Of a stretch of DNA of 64,000 nt, positions 35,107 to 46,147 are shown in pieces. Positions within the stretch are counted from its first letter, which is position 1, and every line of letters starts with the position of its first letter. The notes beneath the pieces were generated by a model. The model had not been told where the DNA came from. It ran no database searches and saw only the letters and a program-made list of their open reading frames with translations. A program made the position numbers and the translations under genes. The DNA is from Armigeres subalbatus (lineage: Eukaryota > Arthropoda > Insecta > Diptera > Culicidae), in assembly GCF_024139115.2 (NCBI RefSeq), contig NC_085141.1:428810338-428874337 (forward strand), written 5' to 3'.

Positions 35107-36000
35107 GGTAGTGAAACTGTGCTGGATGGTGAAAAATTTGAAGTGGTAGAAGAATTTGTGTATCTTGGAACATTAGTGAGGTGCGAGAATGATGTTAACC
35201 GCGAGGTGAAAAGGCGTATTGTAGCTGCATATAAGGCTTATTACGGACTTCGTAATCAGCTTAGGTCCCGTAGTCTGCAAACGAAGACAAAACTCGCGCT
35301 GTGAAGTACTCTGATTCTTCCAGTGGCTTTATACGGGCCATGAAACATGGACGTTAACGGAGGCTGATCGGAGAGCTTTCGGAGTGTTTGAGCGTAATGT
35401 GCTGCGGACAATACTCGGCGGTAAACAGGAGAACGGTATCTGGCGGCGTCGCATGAATCACGAGCTGTACCAGGTGTATAAAGGCCTGGATATTGTTAAG
35501 CTCATACAACACGGCATACTACGGTGGGCTGGACACGTTGTTCGTAACCCGGAGGAACGTCAAGCAAAGTTAATCTTATATATAAAAATGAAATGGTCTG
35601 TGTTCGTATCCGCATAACTCGAAAACGGTTAGATGGATTTTCTTCATTTCTTCAGCAAATATGTTCGTTATCGTTTCCGACGGGTTTATATGATATTTCC
35701 TCATGCGAAAATCGAGAGAAAAGTTGAGTAAATCATGGAAAACTAAAACCAAGATTCGTATGGAAATTTTGCATGGGCAGTTAAGAACGCGTATTTTCGC
35801 CTACTATGCAGGACAACGTCTGCCGGGTCGACTAGTATTTAGTAGAGAACCCGGAAGAAGCCGCAGGCTTCGTGGAAGACCGCGTTTACGATGGCTTTTT
35901 GCAGTTGAAGAGGACCTGAGGGCGCTCAATGTTCAGGGCGACTGGAAGCGATTGGCCCAGGATCGAGTCCAGTGGAGAAGTATACTCCATTCGGCGTAGA
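35107..36000 (+). pseudogene. RTE ORF2 C-terminal region (interrupted)
   Basis: The frame encodes the end of the LINE ORF2 protein downstream of the RT: FVYLGTLVRCENDV, YYGLRNQLRSRS, a TLILPVALYG-type segment in a neighbouring frame, FERNVLRTILGGKQ, WRRRMNHELYQVY, LRWAGHVVRN, and after the Helitron [19 protein letters not shown] and [12 protein letters not shown] before the stop at about 35,999. It has a stop near 35,302, a frame change near 35,340, and the Helitron insertion. The function is that of a retrotransposon enzyme tail, not a host gene, although such sequences are often misannotated as host proteins. Confidence 0.85.
35574..35835 (+). mobile_element. Non-autonomous Helitron, 262 bp, exact ends
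   Basis: It starts TCTTATATATAAAAATG after an A and ends with a GCAGGAC-AAC-GTCTGC hairpin, then CGGGTCGACTAG followed by T. Insertion between A and T with no duplication is the Helitron rule. The paralogous RTE fragment at 37,733-37,745 reads straight through (ATAATATTTAGTAG) and is an empty site. It has no coding capacity, and the ends resemble those of the larger Helitron. Confidence 0.92.
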
Positions 36001-37165
36001 TTCATCGAAGAGCTGTAGCCCATCAAGTAACAAGTAAGTTCTTCCAGACATTTTTTCCAAAAATTCCTTCGAATATTTCTCCAAATATTCCTTCTAAAAT
36101 TCCTCCAGGAACTTCTCCGGATATTCCACCATGAATTCTTCCATATATTCCTACAGAAATTCATCCGGAAACTTCTTCCGGAAGTCTTCCGGATATTTCT
36201 CGATAAGTGTTTCCGGATATTCCATCAAATATTCCTCCAGGAATTCTACCAGATATTTCTCCAGGAATTCCTCCTACTAAAATTCCTCCAAATATTTTTT
36301 CGGATATTCCTCCAGGATTTCGTCCGAATATTCGTTTTAGAATTCCTTCGAATGTTCCTCAAAAAAATCCTCTGGACATTCCTTCACGAATTCTTCCGGA
36401 TTTTTCTCCAGGAATTCCACTGGACATTCTTCCAGGAATTCGTCCGGATATTCTTCCAGGAATTTCTCCGAATATTCCTACAAATATCCCACGGATATTT
36501 CTTCTGGAATTCGTCCAAATTCTCCTTCGGATATTCCTTCTCTTTCAAGAATTCCTTTGGATTTTTCTCCAGAAATATTTCCGAATATTCCTCCAGGAAT
36601 TCCTCAGGATATTCCTCCAGAAATTCCGCCGGATATTACTCCAGGAATTCTTCCGGAGGAATATCCGCAGGAATATTCGGAAGCATTCCTGGAGGAATTT
36701 TTGGAAGAATTCCTGGAGAAATATTTGGAGGAGTTCCTTAAGGAATATCCGTACGATGTCCTGAAGAAATATCCGATGTAATGTTTGGAGGAATTCCTGG
36801 TGAAATATTCAGAAGAACTCCTGAAAGGAATAACCAGAGGAATTCCCGGAGGAATATCCAGAGAAATTCCTGAAGATATATTCGGAAGAAATGCTAGAGA
36901 AATATTCGGAAGAACACTTGGAGGAACATTCGAAAGAACTCTTGGAGGAATATCCGGATGATTTTCTGGTGGAATATCCGGTAGAATACCTGGATGAGTA
37001 TGCGCCCGAATTCCTGGACGAATATTTGGAGCAACTCCTGGAGGAATATCCTGAGAAATTTTTGGAGGAATATTTTATTTGTTCTATTTTTCGTATTTAT
37101 TTGTATTTGTCTTATTGGGCCTACTTATCTTATTTGTCTTTTTTGTTTTATTTGACTTATTTTTC

Positions 37166-37606
37166 TAGTTTGTTTCGTCCCTTTCTTATATTTGAATTCA
37201 ATTTATATTCATATTTGGTAAATTCGTGTTTGTAAACGAGAATGCGCTATTTTCTAATGCCACGGTAGATACAAAATTAATCGCTCTCATCGCTCCTTTC
37301 CTACCTTGCGTCACGAGAAAATATGCTGTTGGCTGCTCCCAATATGGTAATTTTTGAATGGAATTTGGCAAACTTGGTTGAAGTATAAAGACTTTCCTAT
37401 AAAATTTCTTGTGGTAATATATTATTTTTCTTTTTTTTACACCAAAATGATCGATGGAAATTTTCAAAACTTTTGTCAGTTGGGTTTTGCAAAATTCGGT
37501 TCCTTTATGCCTCAAATCATTGGAGAGAGAAACTGAGAAGTAAAAAATTCAGTTGTACAATAGTTCAGTATTTAAAGCTTTTGTAAGCAATTCAAATTTA
37601 GAAAAT
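37166..37606. other. Stretch without a gene
   Basis: AT-rich; no repeat or coding signal recognised beyond the edge of the palindrome. Confidence 0.3.
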
Positions 37607-37618
37607 AGTAAGTCCAAG

Positions 37619-37933
37619 CGTCGCATGAACCACGAATTGTACCAGGTGTAAAAAGGCTGGATATTATTAAGCTTATACAACACGGCAGACTACGGTGGGC
37701 TGGTCACGTTGCCGGAAGAACGTCAAGCGAAGATAATATTTAGTAGAAAACCCGGAAGAGGCCGCAGGCTTCGTGGAAGGCCGCGTGCCCGATGGCTTTT
37801 TGCAGTTGAAGAGGACCTGAGGGCGCTCAATGTTCAGGGCGACTGGAAGCGATTGGCCCAGGATCGAGTCCAGTAGAGAAGGATACTCCATTCGGCGTAG
37901 GTTCTTCGAAGAGCTGTAGCCCATCAAGTATCA
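37619..37933 (+). mobile_element. RTE-type LINE 3' fragment, copy 2, with 12-bp target duplication
   Basis: A 315-bp 5'-truncated copy of the same RTE tail as at 35,099, starting at the CGTCGCATGAA (RRMN) segment. AGTAAGTCCAAG is duplicated at 37,607-37,618 and 37,934-37,945. The 3' end is again ATCAAGTATCA-type. It contains the [22 protein letters not shown] coding segment with frame damage and lacks the Helitron. Confidence 0.88.
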
Positions 37934-38312
37934 AGTAAGTCCAAGAAATTGAGAAAAATAACTAGGCATATCAACTCAAGGGGATTAGAAGCAGAGGGGT
38001 GTAAGTGACATTTCGGTCAAAATTTAGTTGATTACAGCAAAACATACTTTGGTTCTCGAGCTTTGCGACAATATGTTGATAAAGTTTGTACGATGTTTAT
38101 AAAAAATGTGAAAATTCACAGAAAATTTGTAATTTTTTTTAACTTTCATACAAATTGTATGAAGCAAAAAAATATTGAAAAACTTTGCACCCATTTTTCT
38201 CAAAACCAACTTTTTGTCACTTACACCCCTTTGCGTTTGACCCCCTCAAATACAAGGACTCTGCAACATTTTACTGAATTTTTGGATGTTTTTGCGGCTA
38301 CGAAGCAAAGTA

Positions 38313-38425
38313 AGGGGCCGTCCAGAAACCACATGGTCATATATGGGGGAGGGGGGTTGGGAAATGACCACAATAAGCCACATGGGGGGGGGGGTATTGC
38401 TCTCCAACCACGTGGTTTTTTAAAA
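38313..38425 (+). mobile_element. Small G-rich MITE (CCAGAAACCAC family)
   Basis: The left end is GGGGCCGTCCAGAAACCAC. The centre has two G runs and GACCACAATAAGCCACATG, and the right end is CCACGTGGTTTTTT. An inverted relative lies at 45,381-45,505. Confidence 0.65.
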
Positions 38426-39317
38426 CAAGAAACACTTTTGGTGAATAACAATAGCGGTGTAAAAAATACAAATCATTAAAATTTAATGATTTAATCATTA
38501 AACGCAAAGCGCATCTTAGGGCCTATGCCCACGTAGCGTCTTTTCAACTCAGCCTTAAAAAGACGCAGGTGTGCATCGAGAAAAACCGGTAACGCAGCGT
38601 CGGACGTAACGCCGATGCATATCTGCGCTATTTGACCATCTTAGTCTTAGATCCTTTTTCCATATAAAAAATAAACGAAAAAACAGGTAGCGATTCAGTC
38701 TCAATTTCCACAACAAAAATTTGGAAAGGAATAATGGGAAAATTTAAAAAAAATCCGCCGCGCCACGCCACCGCCGCAGATGGTTTTTGGTATCACGCCG
38801 CCGACACTTTTGCATCAGCGGACTGCAGCTACGAATTTGAAAAATATTCATGTTTTTACAATAATCCAAGAAAAAAACTTCAAAAGAATTTCTTGTGGAT
38901 ATTCAGGAAAAATCCAGTAAAGAAATTTGCTGTAAAAACTTTGACATTACTTCATATAATCCTGATAAAGTGCTGGCATTCAGAATGATTTTTGAACAAT
39001 TTTGCTTGGAAATTTTGCTACAAATTGTTAATGAAAAAAAAAACAAAGCATCTCCAGTGTAAATTGCGAAAAAATTTCCTTAAAACTCCGAAAAAAAATC
39101 CATGTGAATTCTGTCTGAAAATTCAAAACAGTCCTGTGGGAAATACATATAATTCTCGGTGGAAAAAAAAATGTTCAAATTTTCATATACTTTTTTTTAA
39201 CTTTCTAATGAAATTTTCTACGACAAGTTCTTTCGAATCTTCACCAGAAATTCTTCTTTATTTCTAAAAGAAGTTTTTCGAACATTTTAAGGAGTGCACT
39301 TCAAAATGTTCAGCCTC
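38426..39317. other. Stretch without a gene; possible Harbinger MITE remnant
   Basis: TTAGGGCCTATGCCCACGTAG at 38,517 resembles the end of the TTA-flanked MITE at 63,059, but the partner end is not found. 38,870-39,270 is degenerate AT-rich sequence with TTCGGAAATTC-like words. Confidence 0.3.
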
Positions 39318-39515
39318 CAGTTAGCTTTGCGAGCAAAGGCGTAGGATTGCCAACCCGGAGATGACGAGTTCGATTCTCATTCCTGTCTAGGATGTGTTCG
39401 GGTGGGAAACATTCTCGACATCCTAGGTATAGTGTATCCATCGTACTAGCTACACAAGATATATAATCGTGCAATGGCTGGCATATAAAAGCTTTCAATT
39501 TATAACAAAGGAAAT
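39318..39515 (+). mobile_element. tRNA-derived SINE, Feilai-like (3'-truncated)
   Basis: Contains a tRNA-like head with the polymerase III B box GAGTTCGATTCTC at 39,366-39,378, then GTCTAGGATG...CATCCTAGG and a GGCATA...AAAGCTTTCAATT segment. It continues briefly into the AATGCTAATAGAA tail and is then cut by the repeat at 39,525. The family call is from memory of Aedes tRNA-related SINEs. Confidence 0.65.
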
Positions 39516-39524
39516 GCTAATAGA

Positions 39525-39680
39525 ATATACACGGCGTGTGTATGAGGGACCTTTATGACAAAAAAATGAGCATCGCCAAAACTTTCACTACGTGAAAATA
39601 TAGCTCTTAAGCTTTCATTTCGTGACTATTTGAAAAAAATCTACCGAGGGGTCTCGAACAACTTTTTTTTCTCCCTGAAA
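39525..39680 (+). repeat. Dispersed repeat X, plus-strand copy
   Basis: Runs from ACGGCGTGT to CGAACAACTTTTTTTT and contains CGTGAAAATATAGCT and AAAAATCTACCG. It matches 44,070-44,222 in inverted orientation at roughly 75% by eye. Confidence 0.6.
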
Positions 39681-40036
39681 CGGATCTTTGTAGTTGGAAG
39701 ACCAACGATTATTATTTATCGCGTCCCATTTAAAATGAGATTCCTGCATTTTTTTATTCCAATAATCGTATAGGTATAAACTCAGGGGTACCGAAATTAC
39801 CAAGTTATAGTCTAAATTAATAGTTTGTTGGAGCTCAAGCGTCAAAGTGCATGACGAAGCTGAACTCGATATATTTATGTTATCCCCTGCAAACAGCTAA
39901 GAAAGGCTTGGATGGAGATTATGCTCTGCATCGTCATCTTATGCACATATACACCCAATTCTTTCCCAAATATATACCAAAATTGAAACTTTGGTGGTAA
40001 ATTTGATAGTAAAAAAAATGGTAACTTGGCTTAGAA

Positions 40037-40150
40037 ACCTCGCAGTTAATAACTGTGGAAGTGCTGATTGAACACTCAACTGTGAGGCGGCAATGTCTTA
40101 GTGGGGAATGTAATGCCAAAACGAAGAAGGAGAAGTAATGTAGATACACA
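40037..40150 (+). repeat. SINE tail fragment (GTTAATAACTGTGGAAGTGC...GAAGAAGGAGAAG)
   Basis: The 3' portion typical of the Aedes tRNA-derived SINE, ending in a GAAGAAGGAGAAG-type tail. The head is absent or displaced. Confidence 0.55.
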
Positions 40151-40960
40151 TAATTCACTTTTTACACTTTTTTTTTCTGTCGTATTTTTGATTGTGTAAC
40201 TTCAATTTATCACTAAAAACTATCCAACATGCTCATAGAAATCCTTAATACCTCATTCAAATAGAAATCAGATTTCAATTGATATACGGTAAACAGATGA
40301 GCGCAAAAATGAGTCATGCTAAGTGCACAATAAAGGCAAAAATGGAAGTAAATATCTAGCTTTTAGTTTAAAATAAAATCTCTTCTGATTTCAACAAAAA
40401 GTGACATGGGTATAAAAAAAAACTTAAAAATATGTACTGTATTTTGTCCTAGAGATCATATCGCTGCGATGCATAGTTGATGAGAACGAGTGATTCATCC
40501 AGACAAGCAAATTCATTTTACTACAAATGTTGTGGCAAACATGCAACTTTCTATGATATTGCATTGCGTGATTTTGAAGAAATACTCATCAGAAACGATT
40601 ATTTTCACTCGAAAATCATTACCAATTTAAAAATTAGTCCACTTTTCATTTTATTGTCGCATAATTGCTATTTCGTTTTTGGCAATCACTTTCAATAACG
40701 TTCAATTATTTGGTAAAGCCGAATATCACCAACATAAAACGCAAACACAAAACCTGGACGATCAGAACCAGGGTAGTTTTAGAAATTTTTGGAGAAAAGT
40801 TTGAATTTTTAGACACAAAATCGTGCTGAAAGGATGACTCTAATAAAATCTAAATTGCCTAAGAGTTCAGAAAAGTTAACCAGTAAACGAAAATCAATCT
40901 CCTGCCCTATGCATCAAATGCATCTTTTTATAAAAAGTCACTTATTTTCATGACTCTTGG
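40151..40960. other. Stretch without a gene
   Basis: AT-rich, nothing recognised. Confidence 0.3.
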
Positions 40961-40974
40961 TACAACCACCAGAC

Positions 40975-43297
40975 CTACGTATCAAACCTGAGTGACCACG
41001 TCTCGCAGCCGGTTGTATACCAGGAGCTCAGTTCGGATCACTATCCGGTGGTGGCGGAACTGGGCTCCTCGGTCAATCGGCACCAGCAGTTACGGCGGAA
41101 CTACCACCGAGTGAACTGGCAGCGTTTCCAGCAGTGCGTCGATAACACCGTCGACTACGAGGTGCGTCCGGAGACGCCGGAAAATATCGACCGCCAGCTG
41201 TGCGCTATCGAGGAGGCGATCACGGCGGCCCGAGAGCAACACGTACCGACGGCTCGGCAGGTAAGCAACTCCTTAAACATCGATACACTCACCAAAGATT
41301 TGATTCGATTGCGGAATGTCACTCGCAGGCAGTTTCAGCGTACTGGACTGCCTGAGCTTAAGGCACGCTGCAATCGAATCACAAAAATTATCAAGGCCAG
41401 AATGGTGGACCTCAAAAATAACGATTTCTCGAATAAGATCCGCACTCTCCCAGATTATGCTAAGCCGTTCTGGAAAATGACCAAAATTCTAAAATCCAAG
41501 CCTCGGCCCATTCCACCTTTGATCCCACTAGACAATAATGGCTCTAAGGATCGCTTGATAACTCCTGCAGAGAAGGTCGCTGAAATAGGTCGTCACTTCG
41601 TCAGCTCACACAATCTTGGGCAGAACATCGTCAGTCCACACGAAGCAGCCGTCAACGAGCATGCTAACAACATCCATTTGATTCCCAACGACTTCTCGGA
41701 GGAGTTGGAGATCTCAGCTGACGAATTGACGGCCTATATCAAATCGTCGAAGAACATGAAGGCCCCAGGCTTCGACAGCATCCTGAATCTCGAGCTCAAA
41801 CACATGAGTGCTCCGTTCTTTGAGCACCTCTCGCTGATCTTTAATCAGTGTCTCCGGCTTAGCTACTTCCCATCGTCCTGGAAGTCAGCGAAAGTCATCC
41901 CCATCCGGAAGCCTGGGAAGGATCCTTCCTCCCCCAAAAGTTATCGACCCATCAGCCTTCTCTCAGGGTTATCCAAGCTATTCGAAAAAGCTATTCATCA
42001 TCGGTTACTTGAGTCTGCCGAAAATCTCAACATCTTGCTCGAGGAACAGTTTGGTTTCCGACGAGGTCGGTCAACTGTACACCAACTGACCCGAGTTACC
42101 AACGTCCTCAGACGGAACAAGTTTGTCTCGAAAACATCTGCCATGGCCTTACTCGATGTCGAGAAGGCATTTGACAATGTATGGCATGATGGCCTGGTGT
42201 ACAAACTACAACGCTACAATCTTCCCAGCTACCTGGTGAAAATCATCAACAATTACCTGTCGGCAAGGACATTCCGGGTCTCAATCAGCGGAGCGAGTTC
42301 CAATGCGCACAACATCGTCGCAGGCGTTCCCCAGGGCAGTATCCTCGGCCCTGCTTTTCAATCTGTTCACCTCCGACATGCCAGAACCTCCAGAAGGCGG
42401 CATTCTGTCTCTGTTCGCAGATGACACATCCATCGTCTACAACGGTAGAGTGATCAGAGCGCTAGTGGCAAAACTCCAACGAGGCCTGGATGCCCTGACA
42501 GAGTACCTCACCAGCTGGAAGATCTGTATCAACGCGGCGAAGACCCAGGTCATCATTTTCCCCACTCCAAATCCCTAAACTTGTTCCGCCTGGGGACTGT
42601 AAAATCATCCTCAATGGCACGACCGTGGAATGGGCCAATGAGGCCGGCTACCTTGGCTTGACCCTCGACAGCAAGCTTATTTTCAGGCAACAGGTGGACA
42701 AAACGGTGACAAAGTGTAACGTCTTGTTGAAACTACTGTACCCTTTGATCAACCGCCGGTCGTCATTGTCCCTGAAAAATAAGCTTGCTGTCTACAAGCA
42801 AATCATCCTCCCTGTGATCGAATATGGCATGCCGGTCTGGGAGAGCTGCGCTAAAACCCACCACCTCAAACTTCAACGGGTCCAAAACAAATTCCTGAGG
42901 ATGATCCTCAACACCCCTCCCAGGACAAGAACATCCGAGGTCCACCGTCTGGCCGGAATAAAAACCTTACATGAACGCTTTGGTGAGTGTAAAGAAAAGT
43001 TTAGGGTCCGTTGCTTGCATTCGGATCAGGCTCCAATTAGGGCGCTAGTTCCAATCTAGGTTATCAAATTTCTTATTGTAAATATTAGTGTACATAGTAG
43101 TTAGGTTATCAAATTTAAAAAAAAAACACACCAGCGCCTCCTAAAGGCCGTCATGATATATCATATTAACACTTAAATAACAATGTAAACATAAAAATTA
43201 AAATTGAAGTTGGAGGGCCAAGCCGGCCGAGCACTGTACATGTAAAAATAATTGTAGAACAGAAAATGAAACAATAAAGAAGAATTTTACTACTACT
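40975..43297 (+). mobile_element. Juan/Jockey-clade LINE, 5'-truncated, with 14-bp target duplication
   Basis: TACAACCACCAGAC is duplicated exactly at 40,961-40,974 and 43,298-43,311. The element begins inside the endonuclease and includes the RT, C-terminal region and a 3' UTR ending in AATAAAGAAG..TACTACTACT. Its GC content and codon use are clearly higher in G/C than the flanking DNA, fitting a recent arrival. Confidence 0.92.
40976..43059 (+). pseudogene. LINE ORF2: endonuclease end plus reverse transcriptase (frame-broken)
   Basis: The frame opens with the last endonuclease motif, SSDHYPVVAELG (about 41,029), and runs 480 codons. RT blocks follow: KVIPIRKPGKDPSSPKSYRP, EEQFGFRRGRST, ALLDVEKAFDNVWHDG, GVPQGSILGP (about 42,326), then after a frame change near 42,352 the catalytic LSLFADDTSIV (about 42,403). 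A second break near 42,560-42,578 precedes the C-terminal part (ANEAGYLGLTLDSKLIF to APIRALVPI, stop at 43,059). The enzyme performs target-primed reverse transcription in intact copies. Catalytic residues are all present. The two breaks are small indels beside short T and C runs, and the rest is unusually intact. Confidence 0.9.
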
Positions 43298-43311
43298 TAC
43301 AACCACCAGAC

Positions 43312-44069
43312 TTTGAAGTAATCGATGAGCTTTACTTTTATACATCTATCTAGTGGAAAAATCTAGCTCAACAATGATCAGAAGCGTAATTTAGAAAAGT
43401 TTTACTAATTATTAAGCCCCGTTAATATTTATAAAAACTCCATAGAATAAAATGTATTCCTTACTTTCAAAACCAAAAATATCTTTATAAAACCATCCCA
43501 CATAGAAATGCCGATGAAATGTCCAACCTAAACATTTCCTAGACCGAACCGGGAATACAACTCAGCCACCTGCAGCATGGTCTTGGCATGCTTATCTCGG
43601 TAGGTTAAAATAGTTTTATATTATCTTGGAAATTTAAAAAAATCATTAGGTTTTCAGAAATCGTTATGTCTTGAATCCTGGAAATCCTTGGAATCCTGTC
43701 GTTTTATGAGCTCAAACAATCAATTTGAAATTTCTCAATTATCTTAAATATTTTCTACGAATTTCGCTAATTTTCATTTAAATCCAAAAAGTATAAAATT
43801 GAAACTAAACAAACCCTGTTAAAAATATTAGTGGGTTCAACCCTTGCGAAGCAGTATGTTTGCTAGCCAAATGTTGAACTTAATAATTTTGGTTTCGTCA
43901 TGCTTCTCCGCATCTGAGCCTTTTAAATTAGGTTAAAAAAAAAAGAAAATGAAAAATATCCATCCCTTGCATTTAATCCTTGAAAAATAGTAAAAAAAAA
44001 AAATGACGAGTCAACTCGTGAGGGACTCGTGACTGGCAGCTGGTATTAGATTAGAATGCAGGTTCCATT
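43312..44069. other. Stretch without a gene
   Basis: AT-rich with several A runs; no coding signal or clear repeat. Confidence 0.3.
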
Positions 44070-44222
44070 TGGAAAGGAAAAAAAAAGTTGTTCGGGACCC
44101 CCCGGTAGATTTTTTTAAAATACCCAGGAAATGAAAGATAAGAAGCTATATTTTCACGTTGTTGAAATTTTAGCCATGGTCATTTTTTTTTGTGATAATA
44201 TTGTTCTACTGAACACGCCGTG
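44070..44222 (-). repeat. Dispersed repeat X, minus-strand copy
   Basis: Inverted relative of 39,525-39,680, ending at AACACGCCGTGAATATA. Confidence 0.6.
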
Positions 44223-45380
44223 AATATACTAAGTTGAAAAGCAGACCAATTTCCAGTTGGAATATGGAGCCATAGAAGAAGAAGAAGACTTCTAATTTTT
44301 TCAATAAAAACTCTTCTGAATTTCCGAAAGATATTAAACAGCCAATGCCACATGAAACACTTTGATATTTCCGTTGCTTTTTTGTTTTTAGATTTTTTTT
44401 TCAAATTTGGAATTTTGAAATGAAATTTTTTCGGAATACTTTTTTACGCTCTTTGTGAATTCTATCACATTTAAAAAAAAATATTCGAGGCATTATTTAG
44501 AATTTTCACGGAAGAGTCTATGGATTATCTTCAAAAAATTCTTTGGATTTTCAAAAAATAAATCTTTATAATTCTCGAGATTCTTGTTTTTTAATTTGTA
44601 CCATAAATTCTTCCAAAATTTCATTGGGAATTCATTCTTCTTCGGGAAATCATTTTGATTTCTTTGTAGGTTCAGCTAAACATTGCTTTAAATCTTTACC
44701 ATGCAAAGATGCACAGAAAATGATTTAAAAATTTTAAGGAATTTTAACATCAGAAAATCTTTAAAATTTTGATTTAATTTTTAAGGAATTCCTTTTAAGG
44801 AATTTTTCGTTATTTTCACTTGTAAAAACATCGGAATTTCCTCGGGAAATTTATTATTGTTGTTTCAGATGAACTTTTTTCGATTTTCTATTGGAAAATC
44901 TTAGGAATTTCCATCGGAAATATTTTGGGATATTCCGAATAATTTGTTTTGGAAATTTAAAAAAAACTGCTGAAAATGTCTAAAAATTTCTTTTGGACAA
45001 CGAAAAAAATTTCCATTTGAAATTTAGAAGAATTTTCTTTGAAGATTCATTAAAGTTGGCCAGGATTTTGAAAAAAAAATCTTTAGAGATTCCGTTAAAA
45101 AAGTAAGCTGGATATTTTGGAAAATTTCTAAACCATTACAATTTTTTCTCGAAATTTTTATAACATATTCGCGAGTCCACATTTTTTTGTATCCTCCTGA
45201 TGCATCGAAGGTGTACGAGTTCTAGATATCCTAATACCCGATACACATTACAACATGATAACATCATCAAAATGTTCGAATTCATGAAAATTTATAATTT
45301 CCATGCTGTCCATCTTCAAAATTGATCGGTTTAACCATATGTTTTAGTTACATAAGGTTTTTTTTAATTTTTGTACTTGA
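44223..45380. other. AT-rich degenerate stretch without a gene
   Basis: 44,400-45,130 contains many loosely related GGAAATTTCC / TTCGGGAAAT words, a pattern shared with 6,780-7,260, 27,010-27,470 and 38,870-39,270. No coding signal. Confidence 0.4.
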
Positions 45381-45505
45381 GAAAAAACCACGTGGTCATA
45401 GGGGGGGGGGGGGGGTCTGCCAAATGACCACGATAAGCCACATGGGGGAGGGGGGGGTTGAAAATCTTCAAAAATATGGCCACGTGGTTTCTGGATGGCC
45501 CCTAA
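45381..45505 (-). mobile_element. Small G-rich MITE (CCAGAAACCAC family), inverted copy
   Basis: From AAAAAACCACGTGGTCATA to CCACGTGGTTTCTGGATGGCCCC, with two long G runs (14 and 8) inside. Confidence 0.65.
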
Positions 45506-45528
45506 TGCAGAAAATGCCTGGGATCAAT

Positions 45529-46036
45529 TAGGGTAACGGTACCAATAGTGGAGGTATTAGTAGATCCACAAAATAAAATATTTTTTAAAAATTGATGGGA
45601 AGTTATTATGGGAAATTTACTGCTTTAATATCTTAGTCAATAGATAAACTAATAAATTTGCTAACAAAAATGAGATAGATGTCATTTAACATCAAGAATT
45701 ACCAAATATTGCTTGCACCACTATGGGTACACTGTTCCTTTAGTGGCGGTTAAAATTAATTTTGGTTCCTTTAGTGGTGCTATCCATTGGTTTCTTATGA
45801 GACTCGCCACTATTGGTACAGTTGCACCACTATAGGTGCAAGGGAGTAAATTTTGTTAAGGAAAATCATTGTTTTCAATAGTTTTTCAAGCGAAATCTTT
45901 AGATAAGTTGCATTAACCAGGATATTTAAAGCACGACGTATCAACTCATTGTAAACTGTATAAATATGATAAATCTCATTAAAACCCCACTTTCCCCACT
46001 ATTGGTGCTACCTCCACTAAGGGTACGGTTACCCTA
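45529..46036. mobile_element. TA-flanked MITE, 508 bp (GGGTAACGGTACC ends)
   Basis: The inverted termini are GGGTAACGGTACCAATAGTGG and CCACTAAGGGTACGGTTACCC, both flanked by TA. Words such as CCACTATTGGT recur inside. Noncoding; probably Tc1/mariner-type. Confidence 0.85.
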
Positions 46037-46147
46037 CCGGTCCGTACTAGAAAATTTTCGGTTAGGAAATTTTCTTAATTTCCCCTGGGCATGGAAGTAT
46101 CATCTTGTTAGACTCGAGATAATGCCAAATTCAAAAATACTGTGGAT

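Larger units (their letters stand above)
35099..36035 (+). mobile_element. RTE-type LINE 3' fragment, copy 1, with 13-bp target duplication
   Basis: 5'-truncated insertion in the 12-bp array. AAGTTCTTCCAGA is duplicated exactly at 35,086-35,098 and 36,036-36,048. The 3' end has short tandem repeats (ATCAAGTA-ACAAGT), as RTE elements commonly do in place of a poly(A) tail. A 262-bp Helitron sits inside at 35,574-35,835. Confidence 0.88.
34760..37165. mobile_element. Foldback-like palindrome built of 12-bp tandem repeats
   Basis: The left arm has an AAATAAGACA-type array (34,780-34,885), then a 12-bp array of ATTCCTCCAGGA-type units (34,895-35,098, resuming at 36,036-36,655). At about 36,655 the orientation flips to TCCTGGAGGAAT units (to 37,075), followed by the inverted outer array, GTCTTATTTG-type (37,080-37,165). 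The arrangement outer array / 12-mers / inverted 12-mers / inverted outer array is that of a Foldback element, whose long terminal repeats consist of short tandem repeats. An RTE fragment is inserted in the left arm. IPPG-like and EEFLEE-like frames are repeat translations. Confidence 0.7.

Noticed and set aside
36207..37235. Collagen-like IPPG frames and EEFLEE-type coiled-coil-like frames
   Set aside because: They are the two orientations of the 12-bp array, which stays open because 12 is divisible by 3.
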